Position numbers and translations under genes: made by a program. Positions 1 through 7,316 of a stretch of 14,957 nt of DNA are shown here, piece after piece; within the stretch, counting starts at the first letter, position 1, and every line of letters begins with the position of its first letter. The stretch is from Pseudomonadota bacterium (GTDB lineage: Bacteria > Desulfobacterota > Desulfovibrionia > Desulfovibrionales > Desulfovibrionaceae), in NCBI GenBank assembly GCA_023435825.1, contig JAEZMB010000094.1:1-14957 (forward strand). The letters are read 5' to 3'. The notes under the pieces were generated by a model. The model had not been told where the DNA came from. It ran no database searches and saw only the letters and a list, made by a program, of their open reading frames with translations.

Positions 1-81
1 ATTCCGAACTCGGAAGTTAAGCCCTCCTTCGCCGATGATACTGCATATTCTTGTGTGGGAAAGTAGGTCGCCGCCAGGGCT
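1..81 (+). rRNA. rrf: 5S ribosomal RNA, 3' part (5' end outside the window)
   Basis: The first ~81 bases match the conserved 3' two thirds of bacterial 5S rRNA: CCGAACTCGGAAGTTAAGC near position 4, a GCCGATGATACTGC block near 32, and GTAGGTCGCCGCCAGG near 64. The molecule is normally about 115-120 nt, so some 35 nt of its 5' end lie upstream of the window. The rest of an rRNA operon (16S, 23S) presumably lies further left. The exact 3' end is set by eye from the base that closes the terminal helix, just before the terminator. A contig starting inside 5S is typical of draft assemblies, where rRNA operons collapse. Confidence 0.95.
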
Positions 82-90
82 ACTTTTCAA

Positions 91-126
91 AAGCCCCCGA
101 ATCGAAAGATTCGGGGGCTTTTTTTT
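91..126 (+). terminator. Rho-independent terminator of the rRNA operon
   Basis: A perfect 13-bp stem (91-103 with 108-120, AAGCCCCCGAATC and its complement) closes on a GAAA tetraloop and runs into an uninterrupted T tract (119-126). It begins about 10 nt after the 5S 3' end, so it ends rRNA operon transcription. The A-rich 5' arm could also give weak termination from the other side. Confidence 0.95.
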
Positions 127-690
127 GCCTTGGAGCCGGGGGCAGGACCGTGGTTGGGGACTGCTTCGGGCTGAGGCCGGACAGGGGGGAGGCGTGCCGC
201 CTGCCGCCAGACAGGGCGAACTGGACTGGAACAGGCGAGACCGATTTGCCCGGCCGCTAAGCCGGAACCGCCGGGCCGCGCCAAACGCGCTTCCCGGGCT
301 GCCTGTCCCGTGCACCTTGTCGGCGCTGCCCCCTCGCCTTTGCAGGGTAAAAAGCCAGGTGCTTGTGCGGGCTGGCGGCACGCCTGCTGCCAGGACGCAG
401 CCGACGGATGCTCCCGCAACGCGTCCTTTCCGCATATCTCTTGTCACTTGGCGATGCTGCGCCATGGACCTCTCGCGCTTCTACATACTGTTGACGGCCT
501 GAAACCTGCCACGGTGGGCGGCATACGCGCAGGGTTCATTGAAATTGACGGCCAATGACGGACCTGGCGACGGACAGGCGAATTCAGCTGGCGGTAAGGT
601 TTTGTTGACCGGCCGACAAGGGCTTGACCTTCTTGACGACACTGGGGCTGCCCGGCATTGCAGAAGATGCTGCCGTGCTACGGAGGGCTC
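127..690. other. Gene-free GC-rich stretch after the rRNA operon
   Basis: About 560 bp between the rRNA terminator and the next credible start codon. Open frames exist on both strands, but none has a ribosome-binding site, and none translates to anything resembling a protein domain. Several TTGAC blocks occur (near 490, 543, 605, 624 and 633), the last three just ahead of the GNAT-like gene, but none has a good -10 at a normal distance. No tRNA, riboswitch or strong hairpin was recognised. It may hold the promoter of the downstream gene; otherwise I see nothing in it. Confidence 0.5.
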
Positions 691-1389
691 ATGGAACTCA
701 TTGCGAACATGCTGAACGCTGTCCCCGATCTGCGGTGTGAAGAAGCCGTGGCCGCCTGGGCGGAGCTGGAAGCGCGCCATATCGCCGCGTTCGATTTCAA
801 TCCCGCCCGCATGGAGAGCGTTGCCTCGATTTCCCCGGGGGACGACATAAACGCCTCGTTGGGGCTGGACCCCGTGCTCCTCAACCGCTTCGTCCTGGGC
901 CTGCTGGCGGCGGACTGGGCCTGCTACCCTGATCCGGCCAACCGCGAAACCTACCCGCACCTGCATCACGCGGTCGCGGTCTTTCCCAAAGGTTTTCGCC
1001 TGTGGACGGCAAGCGCGGGCGACCGCGTCCTTCCCATCGGCTACTCTGCCTTTCATCCCATTTCACCGGCCACCTTCGCCATCCTACGCGACGCGCCGCA
1101 AACCATCACGAGCCGTTGCCAGATCACGCCGCAACCCCAGGAGCCATCCGGCGAACAGTATTGCTATCTCTACAACATCGGCATCCTGCCCCGGTTCCAT
1201 CGCACCGAGGCGAGCAAGGCGCTCATGCGGGCCTTCCGGGAGGATGTGGCCGCCACGGCGCATCGCGGGCTGGCCGCCATTGTCGTTTCGCCCGACGGCA
1301 AGCGGGTCATCGAACGATTCGGGCTGCGCCCATCAGGCGTCATCACCCATGATGGGCACGAAGAACAGGCGTACGTGAGCGACCTGTAA
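691..1389 (+). CDS. GNAT-like protein of unknown function
   Basis: A 232-residue protein if translation begins at ATG 691. That start has a clear Shine-Dalgarno (GGAGG, 681-685) 5 nt upstream; the in-frame ATG at 658 has none. No family is recognised outright. The C-terminal half looks like a degenerate GNAT acetyltransferase fold: a strand with GYSAFHP, a strand with YLYNIGILPRF followed by HRTEASKALMRAF (where the acetyl-CoA pyrophosphate loop and its helix would lie), then AIVVSPDGKRVIERFGLRPSG, which resembles the last strand-helix-strand of that fold. The usual Q/R-x-x-G-x-G/A loop is not intact, so acetyl-CoA binding is uncertain. The N-terminal ~110 residues match nothing I know. It has no signal peptide or membrane helix, so it is probably cytoplasmic. 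The exporter gene follows after 101 bp. Confidence 0.75.
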   Translation: MELIANMLNAVPDLRCEEAVAAWAELEARHIAAFDFNPARMESVASISPGDDINASLGLDPVLLNRFVLGLLAADWACYPDPANRETYPHLHHAVAVFPKGFRLWTASAGDRVLPIGYSAFHPISPATFAILRDAPQTITSRCQITPQPQEPSGEQYCYLYNIGILPRFHRTEASKALMRAFREDVAATAHRGLAAIVVSPDGKRVIERFGLRPSGVITHDGHEEQAYVSDL

Positions 1390-1423
1390 ACCCGTGCTTG
1401 GGCGCACTTCCCGCCTGCGCGCA

Positions 1424-1450
1424 TTGACAGCCGCCGCCCCCGGGTATAGC
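1424..1450 (+). promoter_or_regulatory. Candidate sigma-70-type promoter of the LysE-family gene
   Basis: A perfect TTGACA (1424-1429) is followed after 15 nt by TATAGC (1445-1450). The spacer is shorter than the usual 16-18, which weakens the call. It would give a leader of about 34 nt ahead of ATG 1491. It suggests the exporter is transcribed separately from the GNAT-like gene. Confidence 0.4.
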
Positions 1451-1490
1451 CGGCTCTCAAACATTCCCCCGGCGCATGCGCGGAGTTCCC

Positions 1491-2129
1491 ATGCTTGGCA
1501 TTCACGATTTATGGCTTTTCATCGTCTCGGGCATCCTGTTCAACATGGCTCCCGGCCCGGACGTCATCTATGTCGTCAGCCGCAGCGCCGGTCAGGGGGC
1601 CAAGGCCGGCATGATCGCGGCCCTTGGCATCGGGGCCGGCTGTTGCGTGCACATCCTGGCCGCCGCCGTGGGCCTGTCGGCCGTGCTGGCCGCCTCGGCC
1701 ACGGCCTTTTCCGTGATCAAACTCGTGGGCGCGGCCTACCTTGTGTACACTGGCGTCCGCATGATCCTTGGCGCGCGAAAAAAAGAGGCGTCCGAGGACA
1801 CTCCCCAGACGCCCGAAATCCGGCATCGCGGCATTTTCGTTCAGGGATTTCTCACCAACGCGCTCAACCCCAAGGTGGCGCTTTTTTTCCTGGCCTTCCT
1901 GCCCCAGTTCATCGATCCGGCCGCGCCGCAAAAGGCCCTGGCCTTTGCCGTATTGGGTTGCATCCTCAACTGCACCGGCACGACCTGGAATTTGCTTCTG
2001 GCTTGGTCCACGGCCCGCGTCGCCGGAGGCCTGGGCCGCGCCCGGCGGCTTGGCCCCTACCTCACCCAGGGCGCCGGGGCCTTGTTCGTGGCCTTTGGCG
2101 TCAAGCTGGCCTTGTCCGAACAATCCTGA
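1491..2129 (+). CDS. LysE/RhtB-family amino-acid exporter
   Basis: A 212-residue inner-membrane protein of the LysE/RhtB superfamily, which exports amino acids or related small metabolites by proton exchange. Family hallmarks are visible: an N-terminal helix followed by NMAPGPDVIYVVSRS and GAKAGMIAALGIGAG, a hydrophobic run IKLVGAAYLVYTGVRMI, the block FLTNALNPKVALFFLAFLPQF, and two further C-terminal helices, giving about six membrane segments. Length matches the family norm of about 205-215. ATG 1491 is preferred over ATG 1476 because CGGAG lies just before it. Substrate (threonine, homoserine, lysine, leucine or other) cannot be told from sequence. Its 3' end faces the permease gene, 68 bp away, with no evident terminator between. 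No regulator gene is adjacent. Confidence 0.93.
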   Translation: MLGIHDLWLFIVSGILFNMAPGPDVIYVVSRSAGQGAKAGMIAALGIGAGCCVHILAAAVGLSAVLAASATAFSVIKLVGAAYLVYTGVRMILGARKKEASEDTPQTPEIRHRGIFVQGFLTNALNPKVALFFLAFLPQFIDPAAPQKALAFAVLGCILNCTGTTWNLLLAWSTARVAGGLGRARRLGPYLTQGAGALFVAFGVKLALSEQS

Positions 2130-2197
2130 ATTCCGCTTTCCTACCCCGCCAAATCGGGCTTCCTGCCCTATCCCGCCCTCGTGCCGTTTGATGCCTT

Positions 2198-3568
2198 CTA
2201 CGCGTTGGCGGTCGGATTTTTCGTCGCGCCCGACGTCGAACCGAGCTTGAGCCGGCGTCCCGTGGCCCGCCTGTACGCCCATTCCAGGCCGAACGAGAAG
2301 GGGAAGAGGCCGAGCATGGTCCAGAAGGCTGGCCTGGAGTGGGCGTACATGTTGGAGCCAAGCACGCCCAAAAGCGACAAGCACAAGGCGACGGACAGCC
2401 AGATGAGCGCCGGCCGGCCGCCGGTGGCGGCGCGAAGGCGCAGGTGGGAACAGGCCACGGCGGCGTAGATGAACAAAAACGCACCGCTGCCCATCATGGC
2501 CACGCTCGCCAGATCAAAAAACAACACGAAAACCAGCACCAGCCCGGCGGTCAGAAACAGCCCTTCAGGCGCGCCCTTCCAGGCCGTCCGGTCGAAGGCG
2601 GCCGGCAGTTCGCCGTCCTTGGCGATCATCCAGCAGACATTGGCCGCGCCGTAGAGAGTGGCGTTTAACGCCGCTGCCGTGGCAAAAAGCGCGCCCACGG
2701 CGATGACGCTGAAACCGGCCTTGCCCATGAACGTGCCGGCGGCCTAGGACAGGGCGTAGTCGCTGGCCGCGTCGATGCGGGGCAAGGGCAGATGCCCAAG
2801 CACGGCAAAGGCGACGCCAAGATAGACCACGATGACCGAACACACCGACAGATAGAGCGCCCTGGGCAGGGTACGCGGCGGATCGGCCATGTCGCCGGCG
2901 GCGTTGGCGACCAGACCGAAGCCTTCGTAGGCGATAAAGAGCATCCCGCCGCCAAAGGCAATGCCCGAGGGCTCGGCCCAGCCGGCCCTGGACAACCCCT
3001 GCCAGTCGGCGGTGGCGCAGCCCCAGACCGCGAAGACCGACAGCACGGCCAGATTCACGGCCACGGTCAACAGTTCCGAGCGTCCGACCCAGGTCGCGCC
3101 AAAGACGTTGACCAGCGTAAAGAGCAGCACCGCGCCGGCGGCAGCGGCCTTGGGCAGCCAGAGCGGGTGCTCGTGGGGGAAAAAGGTCATGAGGTAGCCG
3201 GCGAAACCGGCGGCGTACATGGCCAGGGCAATGACGTAGCCGATCCACATGTAGATGTTGAGTCCGCCGCTGACCACGCCGTCGCCGAGGCCCCGCACCA
3301 GGAATTCCACCGCGCCGCCCTTGGTGGGGTAGTGCGCGCCGAGTTTGGCGTAGTTGTAGGAGGTGGCCAGGGCGACCAGTCCGCCAGCCAGGAAGGAGAG
3401 CCACAGGGCCGAGCCGGCCACATGGGCGGCCGAGCCGAAGATGGCGTAGACCCCGCCGCCGACCATGCCGCCGATGCCGATGGCCACGGCCGAGGCCAGG
3501 CCCATCTGTTTGGCAGCGGCAGAAGCGGCGGGAGCGGCATTGGCGGAAGGGGAGGATGCGGGCGGCAT
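2198..3568 (-). pseudogene. APC-family amino-acid permease interrupted by an in-frame amber codon
   Basis: Read through, this is a 456-residue amino acid-polyamine-organocation transporter. The family's first-helix substrate motif is present (GIGGMVGGGVYAIFG, about residues 32-46), then repeated hydrophobic helices and LFIAYEGFGLVANAAGD, the sixth-helix region. Start ATG 3568 has CCGGAG upstream; a 43-residue in-frame extension to 3697 has no such support. A TAG at 2746-2744 stops translation after 274 residues (…DYALS), but the same frame continues at once with AAGTFMGKAGFSVI and 181 residues of clear permease sequence, so no bases are gained or lost. The fragment lacks the later helices and would not be expected to transport. 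CAG (Gln) to TAG, one transition, is the simplest origin. A restart at ATG 2728 has no ribosome-binding site. Substrate unknown. Confidence 0.85.
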
Positions 3569-4005
3569 GTGAGGCTCCGGGTGAGGATGTTGAGGCCTTG
3601 GGCTGGACCGCGGCTGGACACGTCGCTCACGTCCAGGCGGACCACCCCGCCAAGCATGTCGCGTGGTGGCCGATCGCGTTGTCTTGCGGCCTGGCACGGC
3701 CAGTGCGCGAGAGAATCCGAGCCGGCCTTTTATAGGGCCGGTGGCTGCTCCCGGGGACTGCTGTGGCTGTTGGTGTGCCGGAAGTCAATCACAGGGAACG
3801 CCTCAGCCTCTTGGGCTCGCGGTTGTTGCTGCCAGCGCCGGGCGGCTGCTGTTTCCCACGCGATGTATTGATTTCAGGCGTCTTTCATCTGCCAGACGGG
3901 TGGCTTGTCATTGCCTCTTGAAATGAAGTCCAAGGGAATATTGTTCTTTTTTCTTGTGATTCGTCTTCTGAGCGTGATACTGTTGCAGCAAATTTCGAGG
4001 CAGAT
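3569..4005. other. Divergent intergenic region between permease and hybrid kinase
   Basis: A 437-bp spacer that should carry promoters for both flanking genes. The left part is GC-rich; the right part, from about 3870 on, is AT-rich. An inverted repeat CCGGCC/GGCCGG flanks TTTTATA (about 3723-3740); read on minus this gives TATAAA, but I find no matching -35. No riboswitch, tRNA or supported small gene was seen on either strand. Confidence 0.5.
3954..3981 (+). promoter_or_regulatory. Weak candidate promoter of the hybrid kinase
   Basis: TTGTGA (3954-3959) and GATACT (3976-3981) are 16 nt apart, in the AT-rich stretch just before the kinase gene. Each box matches the sigma-70 consensus at four of six positions. 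The predicted leader would be only about 18 nt, but it would include the GAGG ribosome-binding site. Confidence 0.3.
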
Positions 4006-6954
4006 ATGAATCAATGGCTGTCGATAGGACTGGTTGCCGTTATCGCCAATTCTGCAATTTTGGCGTTTACGTTATTTTTCCTTGATGCAAATTATCGGAA
4101 AAAATATCTACTGGCTTGGGCCATGGCTTTTAGCGGCTTTGCCGCGCGTGGTGTGTGCATTCTTGTGAATGTCAATTTCGGAGGAACCGTCAAGCTTTTG
4201 CTGGCAATGGAACAGTTTTTGATCATTGGCTGCGCGTTGCTGTTGCTGTCCGGAGCCTGCCAGTTTTTGGAACGTCGGTTGCCCAAGTCGATTCTTATTG
4301 CCGCGACAGTCGTCAGCTGCTGGGTTGCCGTTTCCGTGGCTGCCGGTTTCGATCCGGCCTTCGTCTATGCGCCAAGCTACGCCCTGCTCGGCACGATGTT
4401 CATCCTGTTCGGGGTGCTCTTTCTCCGCCAGCCAAGAAAATTCGGCACGGTCGGGCGGATCATCGCCGGCTCGGCCTTGGTGGTCTGGGGACTGCATCAA
4501 TACGATTATCCTTTCTTGCGGCATATCCCCTGGATTGCCCCTTGGGGATTTCTGTTCGGTTCGGTCTTGGCGCTGTTCGTGGCCGTTGGCGTCATCATCA
4601 TGTTCTTTGAAAAGCTTCAGGCGCGCTATAGTGAGCATGAAACCCGCTATGCATCCATTCTGCGTTCGTCCATGGACGGGTTCTGGCTGGTGGGCGGCGA
4701 TGGACATCTGCTCGAAGTCAACGACGTGTATTGCCGGATGAGCGGGTATAGCCGTGATGAACTGCTGACCATGAGGATTCCGGAACTGGACGACAACCAA
4801 ACCCCGGCGGAAATCGAACGCCACATGGAGCACATACGGGAACGAGGCGAGGACAGGTTCGAGACCCGCCACCGCCGCAAGGACGGTTCGGTGTTCGACG
4901 CGGAGGTCAGCATTCAGTTCCAACACGCGGGCGGAGGGCTTTTCGTCAATTTCGTGCGCGACATCACGGAGCGCAAACAATCGGAAACAGCGTTGCGCAA
5001 GTCGGAATTGACCTTGCGGACCTTGAAAAACAGCATTCCCGACCCCGTCTGGCTCAAGGACGCCGATGGCCTCTATATGTACTGCAACGACGCCTTCGAA
5101 CGCTTCATCGGAGCCCGCGAGGCCGAGATCGTCGGCCGCAGCGACTATGATTTTTTTGACCGGGAACTGGCGGAGGCCTTTCTCTACAATGACCGCATGA
5201 CCATCGAGGCCGATGGCCCGCGAGTCAATGAAGAATGGCTGACTTTCGCCGAGGACGGTTATCGCGGACTCTTCGAGACCATCAAAACGCCCATGCGCGA
5301 CTCTCACGGCCATTTGATCGGGGTTTTGGGCATTGCCCGCGATATCACCCAGCGCCAGCGCAATGAGGAAGCGCTGCGGGAGCGGGAAATATTTCTTCAG
5401 GAAATACAGCGAATAGCGATGATCGGCGGGTGGAAGGCCGATGTTGAAACCGATTACTTGTTCTGGAGCGACGAGGTCAACAGGATTGTCGAGGCCCCGC
5501 TCGACTACAAGCCCGGTCTGACCGAGGGGATGCGTTTTTATGCCCCTGAATACCTGCCAAAAATTCATGCCATGTTGTTGTCCGTCATGGGCGGCAACAC
5601 CAATATGGAAGTCGAGTGCGAGTTGGTGACCAGGCGTGGCCAAAGGAAGTGGGTGCATCTCCGGGCGTCGGGCATGGTCGAGGCGGCGGGGAAATCCTCC
5701 GTCATGGGCACCATCCAGGACATCGACAGCCAGAAAAAAGCCCAGCTGGAGTTGATGCAGGCCACAGCCCGGGCGGAATCGGCCAACAAGGCCAAGTCGG
5801 AATTCCTGGCCAACATGAGCCACGAGATACGCACGCCCCTCAACGGCATTCTCGGCATGTTGCAACTCATCGAGAGCACAAGCCCGGATGCCGAACAGGG
5901 GCAGTACGCGGCCATGGCCATCACGGCCGTCAAGCGGCTGACGCGGCTGTTAAGCGACATCCTGGACCTCTCCAAAATCGAGGTCGGGAAACTGCCGATT
6001 GTCAACGGCCCCTTCGATGTCTGGAGCCTGCGGGACGACATTGTCGATCTGCTGCATCTTGGCGTGAAGGACAAAGGGCTGGAGCTGGTCTTTGACATCG
6101 CCCCGGACATGCCCCGCACCCTTTTCGGGGATGCCTTGCGGGTGCGGCAGATCCTGTTCAACCTTGTGGGCAACGCCATCAAGTTCACCGAAACCGGGTC
6201 CGTGCATGTCACGATGTCGCGGTTGCCTTATTGCCGTGCGGGACATGCCTGCGTGCTGTTCGAGGTCGCCGACACCGGGATCGGCATTGCCGACGACATG
6301 CTGGGGCTGGTTTTCGAGCCGTTCACCCAGGCCGAAGGCGCGTATTCCCGGCGGTTCCAGGGGGCGGGACTGGGGTTGGCCATTGTGCGCAAGATCGTGC
6401 GCATGTTGGACGGCGAAGTGGCCATAGACAGCGAGGCGGGCGTGGGGACGACGATCTATTGCGTGTTGCCCTTGCAGCTTGTGGACGACTCGCCCGTGGC
6501 CTGTCAGGCGGCGGAGAGCGCCGGGCCGCCGCGCCATGGGGAGTTGACGATTCTTTTTGCCGACGATGACGCCGCGAGCCTTTTTGCCGGCAAGAGAATG
6601 CTCGAAAAGCTGGGCTACACGGTGGTCACGGCCCGCAACGGCCAGGAAGCCCTTGCGGCGCTGTGCGGGCGGGCGTTCGACCTCGTGCTCATGGACGTGC
6701 AGATGCCGGTTCTGGACGGGGTGTCCGCGACGCGGGAAATCCGGCAGGGCCGGGCGGGCGTCCAGCACGCCCATGTCCCGATATTGGCCGTCACGGCCTA
6801 CGCCATGGCCGGCGACCGCGAAAAGATGCTGGGTTCGGGCATGGACGGCTACGTCGCCAAGCCCATGCAGTTCGAGGAGCTGCGGGCTGCCATTGATACC
6901 GTGCTTGGTAAGGCGGGGCAGGGCGATCCCGAGGGGATGCGTCCGCGTCTTTGA
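4006..6954 (+). CDS. Membrane-bound hybrid sensor histidine kinase (7TM-PAS-PAS-PAS-HisKA-HATPase-REC)
   Basis: A 982-residue hybrid two-component kinase. Residues 1-205 hold about seven membrane helices of no family I recognise. Three PAS domains follow (about 214-325, 335-450, 460-590), the first two closing with FVRDITERKQ and IARDITQRQR. HisKA begins near 596, with phospho-acceptor His606 in ANMSHEIRTPLNGILGM. The ATPase domain has the N box (NLVGNAIKFTE, Asn723), DTGIGIADDM and GAGLGLAIVRKIV. A C-terminal receiver (about 845-965) has the acidic pair in FADDDA, phospho-acceptor Asp897 in LMDVQMPVLDG, and the conserved Lys in YVAKPM. All catalytic residues look intact. There is no HPt domain, so an HPt protein and output regulator should be encoded elsewhere. 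GAGG lies 6-7 nt before ATG 4006. The signal sensed is unknown. The first ~130 bp of the gene are much AT-richer than the rest. Confidence 0.96.
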   Translation: MNQWLSIGLVAVIANSAILAFTLFFLDANYRKKYLLAWAMAFSGFAARGVCILVNVNFGGTVKLLLAMEQFLIIGCALLLLSGACQFLERRLPKSILIAATVVSCWVAVSVAAGFDPAFVYAPSYALLGTMFILFGVLFLRQPRKFGTVGRIIAGSALVVWGLHQYDYPFLRHIPWIAPWGFLFGSVLALFVAVGVIIMFFEKLQARYSEHETRYASILRSSMDGFWLVGGDGHLLEVNDVYCRMSGYSRDELLTMRIPELDDNQTPAEIERHMEHIRERGEDRFETRHRRKDGSVFDAEVSIQFQHAGGGLFVNFVRDITERKQSETALRKSELTLRTLKNSIPDPVWLKDADGLYMYCNDAFERFIGAREAEIVGRSDYDFFDRELAEAFLYNDRMTIEADGPRVNEEWLTFAEDGYRGLFETIKTPMRDSHGHLIGVLGIARDITQRQRNEEALREREIFLQEIQRIAMIGGWKADVETDYLFWSDEVNRIVEAPLDYKPGLTEGMRFYAPEYLPKIHAMLLSVMGGNTNMEVECELVTRRGQRKWVHLRASGMVEAAGKSSVMGTIQDIDSQKKAQLELMQATARAESANKAKSEFLANMSHEIRTPLNGILGMLQLIESTSPDAEQGQYAAMAITAVKRLTRLLSDILDLSKIEVGKLPIVNGPFDVWSLRDDIVDLLHLGVKDKGLELVFDIAPDMPRTLFGDALRVRQILFNLVGNAIKFTETGSVHVTMSRLPYCRAGHACVLFEVADTGIGIADDMLGLVFEPFTQAEGAYSRRFQGAGLGLAIVRKIVRMLDGEVAIDSEAGVGTTIYCVLPLQLVDDSPVACQAAESAGPPRHGELTILFADDDAASLFAGKRMLEKLGYTVVTARNGQEALAALCGRAFDLVLMDVQMPVLDGVSATREIRQGRAGVQHAHVPILAVTAYAMAGDREKMLGSGMDGYVAKPMQFEELRAAIDTVLGKAGQGDPEGMRPRL

Positions 6955-7029
6955 ATGGACCGCGATACGGGCAAAATTTCGAGGACAGACGAGCCGTTGT
7001 TCGGAAGGCGCGGAGAGCGCGGGGAAAAC

Positions 7030-7059
7030 AAAAAGCCGCCCATTTCTGGACGGCTTTTT
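7030..7059. terminator. Bidirectional terminator between the kinase and tRNA-Ser
   Basis: AAAAAGCCG (7030-7038) pairs with CGGCTTTTT (7051-7059); an inner CC:GG pair lies beyond one mismatch, around a short ATTTCT loop. T runs stand at the 3' side on both strands, so one hairpin can end the hybrid kinase transcript (plus) and the tRNA-Ser transcript (minus, beginning 8 nt after the CCA). Confidence 0.85.
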
Positions 7060-7065
7060 GAAATA

Positions 7066-7162
<97 letters not shown>

Positions 7163-7172
7163 GCAAAACGGT

Positions 7173-7201
7173 GAGGTAAACGTTTGCCCGCTCGCGGTCA
7201 A
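7173..7201 (-). promoter_or_regulatory. Candidate promoter of tRNA-Ser
   Basis: Read on minus, TTGACC (7201-7196) and TACCTC (7178-7173) are separated by 17 nt. The -10 lies 10 nt before the mature tRNA 5' end, as expected for a tRNA with a very short leader. The -35 is good and the -10 weak. Confidence 0.45.
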
Positions 7202-7244
7202 GGAAAAAAACTGCTTTTCCCCAAGCCTTTGACCTCATACGCTC

Positions 7245-7274
7245 TTTACAGGGGGCCGGGCAGGCGCATATGCT
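7245..7274 (+). promoter_or_regulatory. Candidate promoter of the aminotransferase-homoserine dehydrogenase operon
   Basis: TTTACA (7245-7250) and TATGCT (7269-7274) are 18 nt apart, matching the sigma-70 boxes at five and four of six positions. Transcription would begin near 7281, giving a leader of about 36 nt that contains the strong Shine-Dalgarno AAGGAG (7303-7308), 8 nt before ATG 7317. No leader peptide or attenuator is visible in so short a leader. Confidence 0.45.
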
Positions 7275-7316
7275 CCCCTTTCGCATTAACGAGCCCCCTC
7301 AAAAGGAGTCCAGGGC

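Noticed and set aside
35..558. Open frames on both strands across the 5S rRNA 3' end and the following spacer
   Set aside because: They overlap the rRNA and its terminator or lack any ribosome-binding site, and their translations are Arg/Pro/Ala-rich as expected of GC-rich non-coding DNA.
641..661. Possible sigma-54 promoter (TGGGG…TTGCA) before the GNAT-like gene
   Set aside because: The GG and GC elements are not separated by the required 10 nt; the spacing is off by two.
3723..3740. TATAAA on minus within an inverted repeat as the permease promoter
   Set aside because: No recognisable -35 box at 15-19 nt, and it lies about 160 nt from the start codon; not enough to call.
2181..3871. Long plus-strand open frames opposite the permease (up to 359 codons)
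   Set aside because: They mirror the permease reading frame in GC-rich DNA. Their Gly/His/Asp/Gln-rich translations match no fold, while the minus strand gives clear membrane helices.
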